A stretch of 64,000 nt of DNA from Bacteroidetes bacterium GWF2_40_14 (GTDB lineage: Bacteria; Bacteroidota; Bacteroidia; Bacteroidales; UBA932). The stretch lies in contig MEOK01000004.1 of NCBI GenBank assembly GCA_001769195.1, positions 124,001 to 188,000 on the forward strand, in the 5' to 3' direction. The stretch's first letter is position 1. Each line of letters begins with the position of its first letter. A model generated the notes under the pieces. The model did no database searches and was not told where the DNA came from. It saw nothing but the letters and a program-made list of their open reading frames with translations. A program made the translations under genes and the position numbers. Below are positions 35,524 to 44,614 of the stretch, one piece after another.

Positions 35524-37035
35524 ATGAAAAATATAAAAATTATAATACTATCGGTTTTAACCCCTCTTCTATTGTTATCTTGTGAAGACTTCCTGAACAA
35601 TGTTCCAAGAAACCAATGGCCCGTTGAGGAGGCTATGACAACATACGACAAAGCCAAACAATCTGTAAACGGAATATATGGCCGTTTCATGCAGGGCGAT
35701 AATGTCAATCAGGATTATTATGCCAGACTAACTACAAGGTCGGGCTTAATACAGGTAACAGGTCTGATGGATTTCAGTGAAAATCAATCTAATAGCCCCA
35801 CAAACGTTTGGACAACTTCGTATTATGCAATTAATGCTTGTAATCTTGCAATCAATGGCATACCAAAGGTACCAGACAGTGCCTTCCCAACTACTACAGC
35901 AAAAAACGAATTGCTTGGTGAGGCAAGGTTCTTGAGAGGTTATTTTAACTCGCTGTTACTGTTGAGTTACAGCTGTTGGTGGGATACCGACGACAGTAAA
36001 TTCGGGATAATTTACAGGGATCAGACATCTGACGTTTCAAACATAACCCAACCAAGAATCACCGTTGGTGAGAGTTGGAAAAAGGTAATGGAAGATATTG
36101 ACTTTGGAATTGCAAACATGCCTTCTGCATTTGCTACACCAAAAAAGGTATCCAAGGTATTTGCAAAGGCATATAAAGCCAAGCTTCTTCTTATAAGAGG
36201 TACCCAGAGAAACGCAGCTAAGGACCTTACCGATGCTAAAACAATTATTGATGAGGTTATAAGCACATTGCCTGCAACCATCAAGATGGAGACAGACATG
36301 AAACAGACTTTCCTTAAGTCATGGGATTCTCAGGAGCATATCTTTGTAAGGTACCTGGAAGATGTTGCCAACAGAACAAGCAACGCAGGTTACTGGTCAA
36401 ACTATGGTTTCTCATATACCGCCGCTACAAAATATCTGACAGCAGCAAACACTCCCCTTCCTCAAAGCGAGGCTGTGTGCGGTATAAGATATGGTCTGGA
36501 CTGGATAAGGACAGATCCGCGTTGGTATATTCATACAGGCAGAGCAAGAAATGCAGAGACATGGGACACAGCTGAGTCGTGGATATGGACAAAAATCTAC
36601 AGGATGGGATCATACGCAGGAGCAAACTCAACTCCTAAAGATGAAAAATATGGCGTTTACCACATGCGTCTTCCTGAATTGTACATAATGCAGGCAGAAC
36701 TTATTGCACGCACAGGCGGTTCAGCAGCTCTGGCAATAGCACCAATTAACCTGATGAGGTCAAAAAGGACAAACCCTGTTCTTGCCCAAATACCTGTTCC
36801 GGCATCAAACGAAGAGCTTTTGGATATTATATTCAAAGAATATATCAACGAGCTTATTCTTGAAAACGGCTCGGAATTCTATGCATCTTTCCGTTTTATG
36901 AAGGAGGGAAAGACATACATGGAGGTAATGAAGGCCGGTAGCTTTGTTTTTGATAAGACCAAACTTCAGTGGCCGATCCCTAATAATGAGATGATAAACA
37001 ATCCTTTAATTGAACAAAACCCTGGTCAAAAGTAA
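35524..37035 (+). CDS. SusD/RagB-family outer-membrane lipoprotein
   Basis: The 503-residue lipoprotein (Cys20 in LLLLSCED) is the substrate-binding lid of the SusC partner 9 bases upstream. Typical SusD features are DFLNNVPRNQWPVEE near the N-terminus, the TPR-like helical core with GEARFLRGYFNSLLLLSYSC, RLPELYIMQAELIART, and the C-terminal NELILENGSEFYASFRFMKE and WPIPNNEMINNPLIEQNPG. Ligand unknown. Confidence 0.94.
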   Translation: MKNIKIIILSVLTPLLLLSCEDFLNNVPRNQWPVEEAMTTYDKAKQSVNGIYGRFMQGDNVNQDYYARLTTRSGLIQVTGLMDFSENQSNSPTNVWTTSYYAINACNLAINGIPKVPDSAFPTTTAKNELLGEARFLRGYFNSLLLLSYSCWWDTDDSKFGIIYRDQTSDVSNITQPRITVGESWKKVMEDIDFGIANMPSAFATPKKVSKVFAKAYKAKLLLIRGTQRNAAKDLTDAKTIIDEVISTLPATIKMETDMKQTFLKSWDSQEHIFVRYLEDVANRTSNAGYWSNYGFSYTAATKYLTAANTPLPQSEAVCGIRYGLDWIRTDPRWYIHTGRARNAETWDTAESWIWTKIYRMGSYAGANSTPKDEKYGVYHMRLPELYIMQAELIARTGGSAALAIAPINLMRSKRTNPVLAQIPVPASNEELLDIIFKEYINELILENGSEFYASFRFMKEGKTYMEVMKAGSFVFDKTKLQWPIPNNEMINNPLIEQNPGQK

Positions 37036-37039
37036 GATT

Positions 37040-38131
37040 ATGAAAAAGTTGAAAAAATATTTTACGATAACACTGTTAATTTCAGGGATACTCTTTGTTT
37101 CTTCCTGTTCTGATGAGATAAAAGAAAAAGAGATAGATTTCCCTAATGATGTAACCTTCAATGCGGGGGAAGGTCTGGCAATAGATGTCCCTTGGCTTAC
37201 CTATCTTGTGCCCGATGCAGCTTATAAGGTGACAGCCTATAAGTATGGCGAAGTAACTATGAATGTAAAGAAAAACGCTAACGGCACCCATACAGGGTTT
37301 GCACTTTCAAGTAAGAACTACCGTTCATACCCATGGATAACAAGCAAACCAAGGGCCACTACCCCTTCAGCTGCCCAGATTCAAGCTGCAGTAGACAGTT
37401 CAATTTACTCTGTCTATTCAGGTACTTATCCAAATCAGCTTAAAAACTTCACAGTAGTAAGAGTAGAAGGTGACGATGCATTCTTTACAATTGACCAACC
37501 GAGAATAGTTGAGCATGTTTTGGTTGCAAACACAAACTACAACTTCCAGCTTTTAAACTATGGATCGAGGTACTCTTCAAAGTTAAATGCCTTAACACAG
37601 GTATATGACGAATACACAAGTGGAACTACCTATGCTACTGTAAGAAATCCAAATATCCCAGATGCTGCCCCGGCAAAATTTGGTGTATGGTATATGTCGG
37701 ATGTCTATAATTTTGGAGGTGGGCAAGACTATATAAGACTTGCAGGTCAGCAGATTCTTTCTAAAATTGCAGCAGGAAGGGCAGCCGGAATTGCAGCCAG
37801 AGCTGCAGGCAAGACAAAAGCTGAAGCCACAGCCGACTCTACAGCAGCATATACTGCAAAGGTACAAGGCTATGTAAAGCTTATTGCTAAAGGCTACCTT
37901 AACTCAACTCAAACCGGTACATCTGAGTACTACCTTGCTCTTTTCCCAGGAGTGGCACCAGCTCCACTTGACCTTTGGAACACAATACAAGGTGCATGGG
38001 CAAAATGGGACCTGAGTGGTCTTGGAACTGTAAACAAGGTTATCTTCTACATGGACTCTTCCGATAAGGATGCCAATGGAAAGATGAGAACACCGCCTTA
38101 CTTCTGTCTCGACGGAATAAGGTTAAAATAA
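37040..38131 (+). CDS. surface lipoprotein, DUF4465-like
   Basis: From ATG 37040 the protein has 363 residues with lipobox FVSSC (Cys23). Motifs include WYMSDVYNFGGGQDYIRLAG in the middle and, at the end, WDLSGLGTVNKVIFYMDSS then TPPYFCLDGIRL. That ending is the DUF4465 pattern of a jelly-roll domain often seen behind SusC/SusD genes. An Ala/Lys-rich helical insert (about 245-285) interrupts it, so the match is partial. It probably binds substrate at the surface. It follows SusD by 4 bases and is closed by a terminator. Confidence 0.72.
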   Translation: MKKLKKYFTITLLISGILFVSSCSDEIKEKEIDFPNDVTFNAGEGLAIDVPWLTYLVPDAAYKVTAYKYGEVTMNVKKNANGTHTGFALSSKNYRSYPWITSKPRATTPSAAQIQAAVDSSIYSVYSGTYPNQLKNFTVVRVEGDDAFFTIDQPRIVEHVLVANTNYNFQLLNYGSRYSSKLNALTQVYDEYTSGTTYATVRNPNIPDAAPAKFGVWYMSDVYNFGGGQDYIRLAGQQILSKIAAGRAAGIAARAAGKTKAEATADSTAAYTAKVQGYVKLIAKGYLNSTQTGTSEYYLALFPGVAPAPLDLWNTIQGAWAKWDLSGLGTVNKVIFYMDSSDKDANGKMRTPPYFCLDGIRLK

Positions 38132-38144
38132 CATACATAATTGT

Positions 38145-38176
38145 ACAGAGGGGTGTAAAAGCCCCTCTGTTTTTAA
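38145..38176 (+). terminator. intrinsic terminator of the first SusC/D operon
   Basis: ACAGAGGGG (38145-38153) pairs with CCCCTCTGT (38162-38170) around an 8-base loop and is followed by a TTTTTAATTATT run. Confidence 0.85.
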
Positions 38177-38237
38177 TTATTATTAAAAAAACTCGTATAT
38201 TGCTGTCAAATAATCATATAAACACTTTAGGGCCGAT

Positions 38238-39974
38238 ATGAAATATTTTTTAAACATGATTTTTGCCACATTTCTGGTTGTCATGTTCACATTCAGTATA
38301 GCCTCTTCTCAAAATTCAGGCAAAATCAAAAAAGAGACACTTAAAGTACTCTATATCGGTGGCTCTGCGGAGATATCGTCTTATGCTGCCAAAAAACCTA
38401 CCCCGGAGGAGAAAAATGCGTCGGTTCTTAAAAGGATGAAATCGTTTGAGACCCTTCTAAAAAGCTATTTTACCCATGTCACAGTTATCAGGGATAAAGA
38501 CTATAAAGAGGCTCTGTCAAAGAATTTCGATGTGACAATACTGGATGGAACTCCTCCGGTCAGAGTCCCGCTCTATACAGAGAAAGATGAGAAGGGAAAC
38601 TATACCGTATACAAAAATGCCGGCTACATTAGCGAGGATTTTGACAGTCCGATGATTACAATTGCTGAGGCTTCAGACAGAATAGGGAGGAGAATAGGTC
38701 TTAAGCTAGACTGGTATTGCCTGTGTCTTGATGCCCAGGCCTATAATTTTGACATTAAACATCCAATCTTCAATTATCCATTTAAGGTTAAACTCACCAC
38801 AGAGGTATTGCCTACTCCAAAACCAGCAATGGAGTTTCAGAAATACTACAAAGAGACCATCCCTCCTACACAAAAAATGTGGAGGGTGCAGACGCAAGGT
38901 TGCATGACAAATCAGGATTTCAGGATAGGAATGGTCTGCCGCCCATGGGGTTTTGAAGATTCGCCAGAAACAGAGGTTATCTCCGGGGGTGTCAGTCTCA
39001 AATCACCGGATGCAATTGCAATAGGACGGCATGGGAACTTCTTTCATTGGGGATTTGCAGCATCGCCCGAATTTATGACAGAGGAGGCCAGAATTGTTTT
39101 TGCAAATGCTGTTGCATATACAGCAACTCTTAAAAATGAGAGAGTTATCTCAAGAAAGTATGATGACAGAAAAACCACCAGGTACGAAATGGTTTTTGTC
39201 TATGCCAGGGCACATGAAGATTCAGCAATGCTGACAGCAAATCTTCCATACCTCTATAAAGATGAAAAATCGAGAGCAGGCCTGACAGTAGATGCAGATG
39301 CAAAATATCTGGGCATTGCGAACAATAATCATGCAATACTAGACAAGGCAATCTCAATGCTTGAGAAGGGAGAAAACAAAGACCTTGCCCAAAGAATCCT
39401 GGACAGATACACCCTGGCCACATTCAAGACTCCCGGCCAGTGGCGAGAGTGGTATGAAAAATACAAGAATATAATGTTCTTCTCTGAATCGGGAGGGTTT
39501 TATTTTCTTATAAATTCGAATCAGAAAGGCGTATACGGAAACGACTACTCACATATGCAGATAGAACGTGCCGGCAGAGACATAGTTGTAGAAGCCACAA
39601 ATAACAGAAATCCTGTAAATGTGGCAACCAAACTTGTACGCTTAGAGAACGGAGAGCTTGCAGCTATAGCCAGAGTGAAAATTGAAAAGGGGTTCCATAT
39701 CTATGCAAAGGTGTCAGAAAAGGAGCCATACATCAATACCGAAGTGGCGTTTGAGCCAACAGAAGGATTTGTTAAGTGTTCAGAAATCAACATACCGGCA
39801 AGTTCAAAGTATGGAGAAAACGGCACATTCATCTATGAGGGGGAGCTTCTGTTTTATCAGAAGTTCGTTGGTACGGGCAAGGAGGAGTTTAAGTTAAAAT
39901 TCTCGTATCAATGCTGCGACGACCAGATATGTTTTCCTCCGGTAGAGAAGGAATTATCAGTAATGTTTAAATAA
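38238..39974 (+). CDS. exported ThuA-like / DsbD-alpha-like two-domain protein
   Basis: The 578-residue protein has a signal peptide ending IASSQNSG. The N-terminal part (about 35-300) resembles ThuA/glutamine-amidotransferase-like folds: LKVLYIGGSAEI, FDVTILDGTPPV and IGRHGNFFHWGFAASPEFMT. A helical linker with TPGQWREWYEKYKNIMFFSE follows. The last 120 residues match the N-terminal (alpha) domain of DsbD, with KIEKGFHIYAKVSEKEPYI and the Cys motif YQCCDDQICFPPVEK (the DsbD-alpha pattern is YQGC...CYPP). It may pass electrons to or from the thioredoxin-like proteins of the two SusC/D loci. The N-terminal call is tentative. Confidence 0.7.
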   Translation: MKYFLNMIFATFLVVMFTFSIASSQNSGKIKKETLKVLYIGGSAEISSYAAKKPTPEEKNASVLKRMKSFETLLKSYFTHVTVIRDKDYKEALSKNFDVTILDGTPPVRVPLYTEKDEKGNYTVYKNAGYISEDFDSPMITIAEASDRIGRRIGLKLDWYCLCLDAQAYNFDIKHPIFNYPFKVKLTTEVLPTPKPAMEFQKYYKETIPPTQKMWRVQTQGCMTNQDFRIGMVCRPWGFEDSPETEVISGGVSLKSPDAIAIGRHGNFFHWGFAASPEFMTEEARIVFANAVAYTATLKNERVISRKYDDRKTTRYEMVFVYARAHEDSAMLTANLPYLYKDEKSRAGLTVDADAKYLGIANNNHAILDKAISMLEKGENKDLAQRILDRYTLATFKTPGQWREWYEKYKNIMFFSESGGFYFLINSNQKGVYGNDYSHMQIERAGRDIVVEATNNRNPVNVATKLVRLENGELAAIARVKIEKGFHIYAKVSEKEPYINTEVAFEPTEGFVKCSEINIPASSKYGENGTFIYEGELLFYQKFVGTGKEEFKLKFSYQCCDDQICFPPVEKELSVMFK

Positions 39975-39982
39975 AAAATGAG

Positions 39983-39990
39983 TATATTTG
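39983..39990 (+). promoter_or_regulatory. putative -7 box of the ECF sigma-FecR operon
   Basis: TATATTTG matches TAnnTTTG exactly and lies 39 bases before the sigma ATG at 40029. The -33 region has only TGTTTA (39964-39969). Confidence 0.45.
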
Positions 39991-40028
39991 AAGCTTAAGC
40001 TGAAAAACCATTTTTCTGACAAGTTTCA

Positions 40029-40583
40029 ATGCAAGTCAATACAAACAAAGAAGATCTTGAAGTAACCTTTAGAGAAGTTTATGCGTCTTATTTACATAAG
40101 GTAAGATTCTTCGCCTTTAATTATCTTCAGGATCAACAGGCAGCAAAGTGTGTAGCGCAGGAGGTGTTTATAACAGTATGGGAAAACAGGGATTCTGTCA
40201 TTTTTGACGAGAATATTATGGGTTACCTGCTGACTGTAACAAAAAACAAGTGTCTGAACTTACTCAGGAGAAAGAAAACAGAGAGTTCATTCAACAATTT
40301 TAAGAAGGAACAATATGACAGGGACTCGTTAAATTATATGGCACTTAAAGACTCTTCTTCTACGGATTTATACGCCAAAGAGGTGGAAAAAATATTCAGG
40401 GCTTCTGTGGACCAGATGCCTGAAAAAATAAAAGAGGCATTTTTAATGAACCGGTTCAATAATTTTAAATATACAGAAATAGCAGAAAAACAAAGAGTTA
40501 ATATAAAGACAATAGAATACAGAATGATGTGTGCACTAAAAATTCTCAGAAACAACCTGAAAGATTATTTACCTTTGCTTTAG
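40029..40583 (+). CDS. ECF sigma-70 factor, Bacteroides expansion type
   Basis: The 184 residues hold region 2 (FREVYASYLHKVRFFAFNYL, then CVAQEVFITVWENRD and TKNKCLNLLRRKK) and region 4 (EAFLMNRFNNFKYTEIAEKQ, with RVNIKTIEYRMMCALKIL as recognition helix). It is the usual partner of FecR in iron/sugar-type surface signalling of Bacteroidota. The FecR gene follows after 7 bases, so the pair most likely controls the STN-containing SusC locus upstream. Confidence 0.93.
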   Translation: MQVNTNKEDLEVTFREVYASYLHKVRFFAFNYLQDQQAAKCVAQEVFITVWENRDSVIFDENIMGYLLTVTKNKCLNLLRRKKTESSFNNFKKEQYDRDSLNYMALKDSSSTDLYAKEVEKIFRASVDQMPEKIKEAFLMNRFNNFKYTEIAEKQRVNIKTIEYRMMCALKILRNNLKDYLPLL

Positions 40584-40590
40584 TTTAGTT

Positions 40591-41610
40591 ATGACGAAGA
40601 AATTATTATTAAAGTACATAGAAGGAAAAGCCAGCAGGAGTGAAGAGCAGGATATAATGTCGTGGGTTGGCAAATCTGAAGATAACCTTAAGTACTATAT
40701 AGGACTTAAGAATCTCTGGATACGCAATAACATGCCTGACACTGTTGCAAGCAAGCAAGAGTTGGCGGACCTTCAAAGTATAGTAAAGAAAAGGGAATTC
40801 AAGGGTTATCTGAAATTTATTTTATATGCAGCCTCATTAGTATTGCTGATTTCACTCTCTCTGAATATCTATATGATATCCGGCAGGGAAACTATAAGTG
40901 AAATCCCTGTTGATCAAAGAATCAGGCTTTCAGATGTTCCTCGCAAGATTACACATACCATATACACAAACAAGGGAGTAAAGGGATACGTTGTATTGCC
41001 TGATGGCTCAAAGGTGAGCCTGAACTCAGACACAAAAATTACTTTTCCTGACCAGTTTTTTGGTTCAACCAGAGAGGTTGCCGTTTCTGGTGAAGCTTAT
41101 TTCGATGTTGTGAAAGATTCGACAAAACCAATGATTGTGAGCACAAACAGAAATTTTGTCATTAAGGTTATGGGTACTAAGTTCAATATCCGTTCATATG
41201 AGAACGACAGTGAGGCGCAGACAACCCTATATTCCGGTTCAATAAAACTTATCAGAAGATATCCCGATAGTGACAAGGAGTTTATTACAGAACTTAAACC
41301 TAAGGAATCTTTTTTATACAGGGATAATGACCGTCCTGTATTAATAAAGCAGGCAGATACAGTTAGACAGGACGCATGGAGAAGAGGAGAACTTATGTTT
41401 GATTTTACACCAATCAGCGAAGTTATCAAGAAACTTGAACGATGGCACGGTGCTGAGTTTTTAATAGAGAACAAAGATATTCTCAAGTACAGACTAACTG
41501 CTAATTTTAAATCAGAGTCGCTGGTTCAGATTATGGAGATGATAAAATATTGTTCTTTTATAGATTATTCAATAAAGGATAATGTAGTTACATTGTCAAA
41601 ATCACATTAA
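40591..41610 (+). CDS. FecR-family anti-sigma factor
   Basis: The 339-residue protein has a cytosolic N-terminal segment (EGKASRSEEQDIMSWVGKSE), one membrane helix (about 73-94) and a periplasmic FecR domain with VVLPDGSKVSLNSDTKI, FGSTREVAVSGEAYFDV and VMGTKFNIRSY. The C-terminal STN-like/DUF4974 domain has DAWRRGELMFDFTPISEVIK then LERWHGAEF. It holds the ECF factor until the STN domain of a loaded SusC signals through it. Confidence 0.94.
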   Translation: MTKKLLLKYIEGKASRSEEQDIMSWVGKSEDNLKYYIGLKNLWIRNNMPDTVASKQELADLQSIVKKREFKGYLKFILYAASLVLLISLSLNIYMISGRETISEIPVDQRIRLSDVPRKITHTIYTNKGVKGYVVLPDGSKVSLNSDTKITFPDQFFGSTREVAVSGEAYFDVVKDSTKPMIVSTNRNFVIKVMGTKFNIRSYENDSEAQTTLYSGSIKLIRRYPDSDKEFITELKPKESFLYRDNDRPVLIKQADTVRQDAWRRGELMFDFTPISEVIKKLERWHGAEFLIENKDILKYRLTANFKSESLVQIMEMIKYCSFIDYSIKDNVVTLSKSH

Positions 41611-41621
41611 AGGATAAACAC

Positions 41622-41804
41622 ATGAAAAAGGAAATTCAACAAAGTGCTCCATCTGGTGCTGTTTACGGACTTGGTCTTATTGGCGCAGCAATCTATTTCA
41701 TTTCTCACGCTACAACCTTTTGGTTAGGTGTACTAGGGTTATTAAAGGCTATTGTATGGCCTGCTTATCTTGTCTACGAAGCCTTAAAATCATTGGGTGC
41801 ATAG
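41622..41804 (+). CDS. small two-helix membrane protein
   Basis: The 60-residue protein (MKKEIQQSAPSGAVYGLGLI at its start) has two hydrophobic stretches, about 12-27 and 32-50, ending AYLVYEALKSLGA. Similar short proteins with SGAVYG and HATTFW-type segments occur in many anaerobes; no function is known. It starts 11 bases after FecR, so it may share that transcript. The next gene has its own promoter. Confidence 0.7.
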   Translation: MKKEIQQSAPSGAVYGLGLIGAAIYFISHATTFWLGVLGLLKAIVWPAYLVYEALKSLGA

Positions 41805-41852
41805 AAAATTCTCATAAGTATAATAATATTTGATTGAAAATGGCAAGTAGAC

Positions 41853-41885
41853 TTTGATGTAAAAGCATCAATTATCTTATCTTTA
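41853..41885 (+). promoter_or_regulatory. promoter of the phosphatase / uncharacterised operon
   Basis: TTTG at 41853-41856 and TATCTTTA at 41878-41885 fit the -33/-7 layout with a 21-base spacer; the -7 box differs from TAnnTTTG only in its last base. The ATG is at 41907 and no further promoter-sized gap occurs until 49166, so it may drive six genes. Confidence 0.55.
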
Positions 41886-41906
41886 CACCCGAAAACATAT
41901 TTTAGG

Positions 41907-42710
41907 ATGAAAAGAGCGTTTTTAATTTTTTCTTTATTTCTGTTCGTATCAAATCTGCAGTCGCAGGACACTTCCAAAAACAATCCCCCAACCTCGCGAG
42001 AGGTTGATTTCATAACCTATCCTGTTCTGTGGCACCAGACCTCTGCTGAGTACAGGGCTCTGTGCTATCAGGCATTCAACGTGGCACGTACATACCTGGA
42101 AACAATAATACCTGCAAGGTTGTCCAATGAGCAGTATGCAATAATAACAGATCTGGACGAGACAATTATTGACAACAGTTTTCTTGAGGCAAAGAATATA
42201 AAGGAGGGAAAGGTATATGATGCCGAGGGATGGAAAAAATGGGTAAATTCAGCAACTGCAACAGGAATCCCTGGAGCGGTTGATTTTCTGAGGTGGGCCG
42301 CTGTACAGAATATTACAATATTTTACATTAGCAACAGGACAGTTTCAGACGTAAATGCAACTATTGAAAATCTAAAAAAGCTCCAATTGCCGTACGCAGA
42401 CAGGGAGCATATGCTGTTTCTTGCAGACGGTGCAACTAAGGAACCTAGGAGAAAGAAGGTGGCAGAAAATCACAAGATTGTAATGTTGTTGGGTGACAAC
42501 CTCAACGATTTTTCAAATGTTTTCGAAAGGAGGTCCATTCAGGATAGAAAAGCTGAAACAGACAAATTACATGACGAGTGGGGGAAGAGGTTCATTGTCC
42601 TGCCAAACGCTATTTACGGTGAATGGGAAAGTGCTATATATGACTATAACCGCAAACTGACACCTCAGCAAAAAGAGGAAAAAAGAAAAGAAAATCTAAC
42701 GGGATATTAA
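41907..42710 (+). CDS. HAD-family acid phosphatase / 5'-nucleotidase, lipoprotein e(P4) type
   Basis: The 267-residue protein has a signal peptide ending NLQSQDTS; no lipobox Cys is present, unlike Haemophilus P4. HAD motifs are clear: motif I ITDLDETIIDNS (nucleophile and acid Asp), motif II FYISNR, Lys in RRKKVAENHK, and motif IV LLGDNLNDF. Family members are periplasmic or surface class C phosphatases that remove phosphate from nucleotides such as NMN or AMP. The next gene starts 17 bases downstream. Confidence 0.88.
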   Translation: MKRAFLIFSLFLFVSNLQSQDTSKNNPPTSREVDFITYPVLWHQTSAEYRALCYQAFNVARTYLETIIPARLSNEQYAIITDLDETIIDNSFLEAKNIKEGKVYDAEGWKKWVNSATATGIPGAVDFLRWAAVQNITIFYISNRTVSDVNATIENLKKLQLPYADREHMLFLADGATKEPRRKKVAENHKIVMLLGDNLNDFSNVFERRSIQDRKAETDKLHDEWGKRFIVLPNAIYGEWESAIYDYNRKLTPQQKEEKRKENLTGY

Positions 42711-42727
42711 AATCAGACTATAAGACT

Positions 42728-44614
42728 ATGAAAGGGAAAATTTTTAAGGAATCCAGCAATATCTATCAGGATCAGGCAAAGATACTGCTTAATTACTACC
42801 AGCAGGCGGCAGAGAAAATTGTTCAGGAGGAGGAGAAAATAGAAAAAAACATAGCTTCTTTAGAGGAAGAGAAGAAGCCCTTCAAGGGTGAGTTGTCAAA
42901 AGTTGGTATATGGAAATGGGTGACTATGATACTTGTGATTCCGTTCATTTACTTCCTGCTTAAAGAGAAAGGGTTAAAAAAGACTGTTAATGAGATTGAT
43001 GGCAAAATTGCTGAATTGCAAAAACAGCACAAAGATATCTTCCGTGATTACAGGGTTAGCAAGCTGGGAGTGGCATACGTGCCCGTAGCCAGTCAGGTCA
43101 AGTATGATAACAGGAGTTTTATTGTGGACCACACAGGTGTTACAAAAGAGGCCGAATTCAAACTCCAGCTTTCAAGACAGAACGACTTGCTTGTGGAAAA
43201 AATAGATGAACTGGAAAAACTTTCAAAAGAGGCTCCGATTGTTGAAAGTTCAAACAATACGGAAGAGATAGATACGGAGCAGTACTCACAATCGATGCAG
43301 CATCTGAGTCAACACGATTACTTTGGCAATCTTGAGAGAGCTTTAAGGTCCATCTCTTTTTGTATGGACGACTTGGACATTACATCAGTCTCGCTCCCGT
43401 TGGTTGCAAATAACAGCTCATATCACGATTTTATCCGTGAGTTTTCCACTTCCGAAGTGCCGGAAGGTTCCCCTGTAATTGAGATATTCGACACTGCAAA
43501 GTATAACAAACATATAGCAAAGTTTCAGGAACTGAACAAGCTAAAGGACTCATTGTCTAAGCACACCGAGCAGTTCGAAGATGTGCTCAAAGGATTGATG
43601 GTAACCATGGCAAACTCTGTTCAGGCAATTTCTGCTCTTAAGGTTGCTTCCACAGACAAGCTTGTATTTGATTCCAATAAAGTTCTTTTCAAAATATTAA
43701 GATCGCCATATAACCATTACTCGCCGGTGCTCGAAAGTGCGGAAATTGAGAGAATCAGAAGCGAAAGCTTCAATTATGGAGAGTCTTTCACAGAGTACGT
43801 TCCATTTCAGCTGAAAAGCAGTTCTCGTGTGAGATACAACCTCTTTGCCGACACATGGGCAGCAGAGGATGGCAGTACAACAAATCTTCCATTTGGGATA
43901 CATCAGATTCACGAAGAGATTGTTGCCCCCATTGTCCTGAACCTTATGAGGGAAACCAGAATTGAGAGGCTTAAAATTTACAATCATATAAAGGACCAGA
44001 AAATCAATTACCTGAACCAATGGCATCAGGACACAGAGGATTTTTATGGCAGAAACAGGGCTGAGAGTGCAGATCTTGTAAATCTGATGCGTTCCACACT
44101 TGGGGAATACATTGCTGCCTACAACACAATGATATCTCTTCAGAAAACGGAAGAGACAATGAAACAGTCCAACGGATCACTTGATTCTACAGTTGTTGAA
44201 CTTAAGGGGAATTCTGTTGAAGTTCTGGCTGCTTTTGAAATGCAATCGAAAGAGTTTCAAAAAGTTCAGAACGAGTTCGAAAGCTATATGGATCAGTTGA
44301 AAGAAGACATCGACCTTAAGGCAGAGAAATTTGAACACATAGATTACTACGACGCTATGCTCAGGGACGGGACATCAAGAGATACAGCAATAGCAGCAAG
44401 CGAAATGCATAATCTGGATGATCGCCGTAAACCTCTCATTGCAGTGAACCCGCTCTTTGCAAAGATATCGGAAATACCTCCGGCCCCTAGTGTAGAGGAT
44501 ATTACATTTGAACACTTCTCAATCAACCTGCCTCAAGTAGCAAAGGATGCTCTTGCAGAGCTGGAAGAGGTAGCAGAACTGGAAGAAAAAGAGGACGATT
44601 ATGGCAACATTTAA
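42728..44614 (+). CDS. membrane-anchored coiled-coil protein, unknown (gene A of a four-gene set)
   Basis: I do not recognise this 628-residue protein. It has no signal peptide. A coiled coil (about 26-50, VQEEEKIEKNIASLEEEKK) is followed by one hydrophobic helix (62-78, WKWVTMILVIPFIYFLL) and a second coiled coil (84-103). The long C-terminal region is mostly helical and charged. It includes a predicted coil around residues 475-545 (VVELKGNSVEVLAAFEMQSK) and a Glu-rich end (LAELEEVAELEEKEDD). It contains no nucleotide-binding or catalytic motif that I can see. Its last 14 bases overlap the next gene, implying translational coupling and co-function. Confidence 0.82.
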   Translation: MKGKIFKESSNIYQDQAKILLNYYQQAAEKIVQEEEKIEKNIASLEEEKKPFKGELSKVGIWKWVTMILVIPFIYFLLKEKGLKKTVNEIDGKIAELQKQHKDIFRDYRVSKLGVAYVPVASQVKYDNRSFIVDHTGVTKEAEFKLQLSRQNDLLVEKIDELEKLSKEAPIVESSNNTEEIDTEQYSQSMQHLSQHDYFGNLERALRSISFCMDDLDITSVSLPLVANNSSYHDFIREFSTSEVPEGSPVIEIFDTAKYNKHIAKFQELNKLKDSLSKHTEQFEDVLKGLMVTMANSVQAISALKVASTDKLVFDSNKVLFKILRSPYNHYSPVLESAEIERIRSESFNYGESFTEYVPFQLKSSSRVRYNLFADTWAAEDGSTTNLPFGIHQIHEEIVAPIVLNLMRETRIERLKIYNHIKDQKINYLNQWHQDTEDFYGRNRAESADLVNLMRSTLGEYIAAYNTMISLQKTEETMKQSNGSLDSTVVELKGNSVEVLAAFEMQSKEFQKVQNEFESYMDQLKEDIDLKAEKFEHIDYYDAMLRDGTSRDTAIAASEMHNLDDRRKPLIAVNPLFAKISEIPPAPSVEDITFEHFSINLPQVAKDALAELEEVAELEEKEDDYGNI

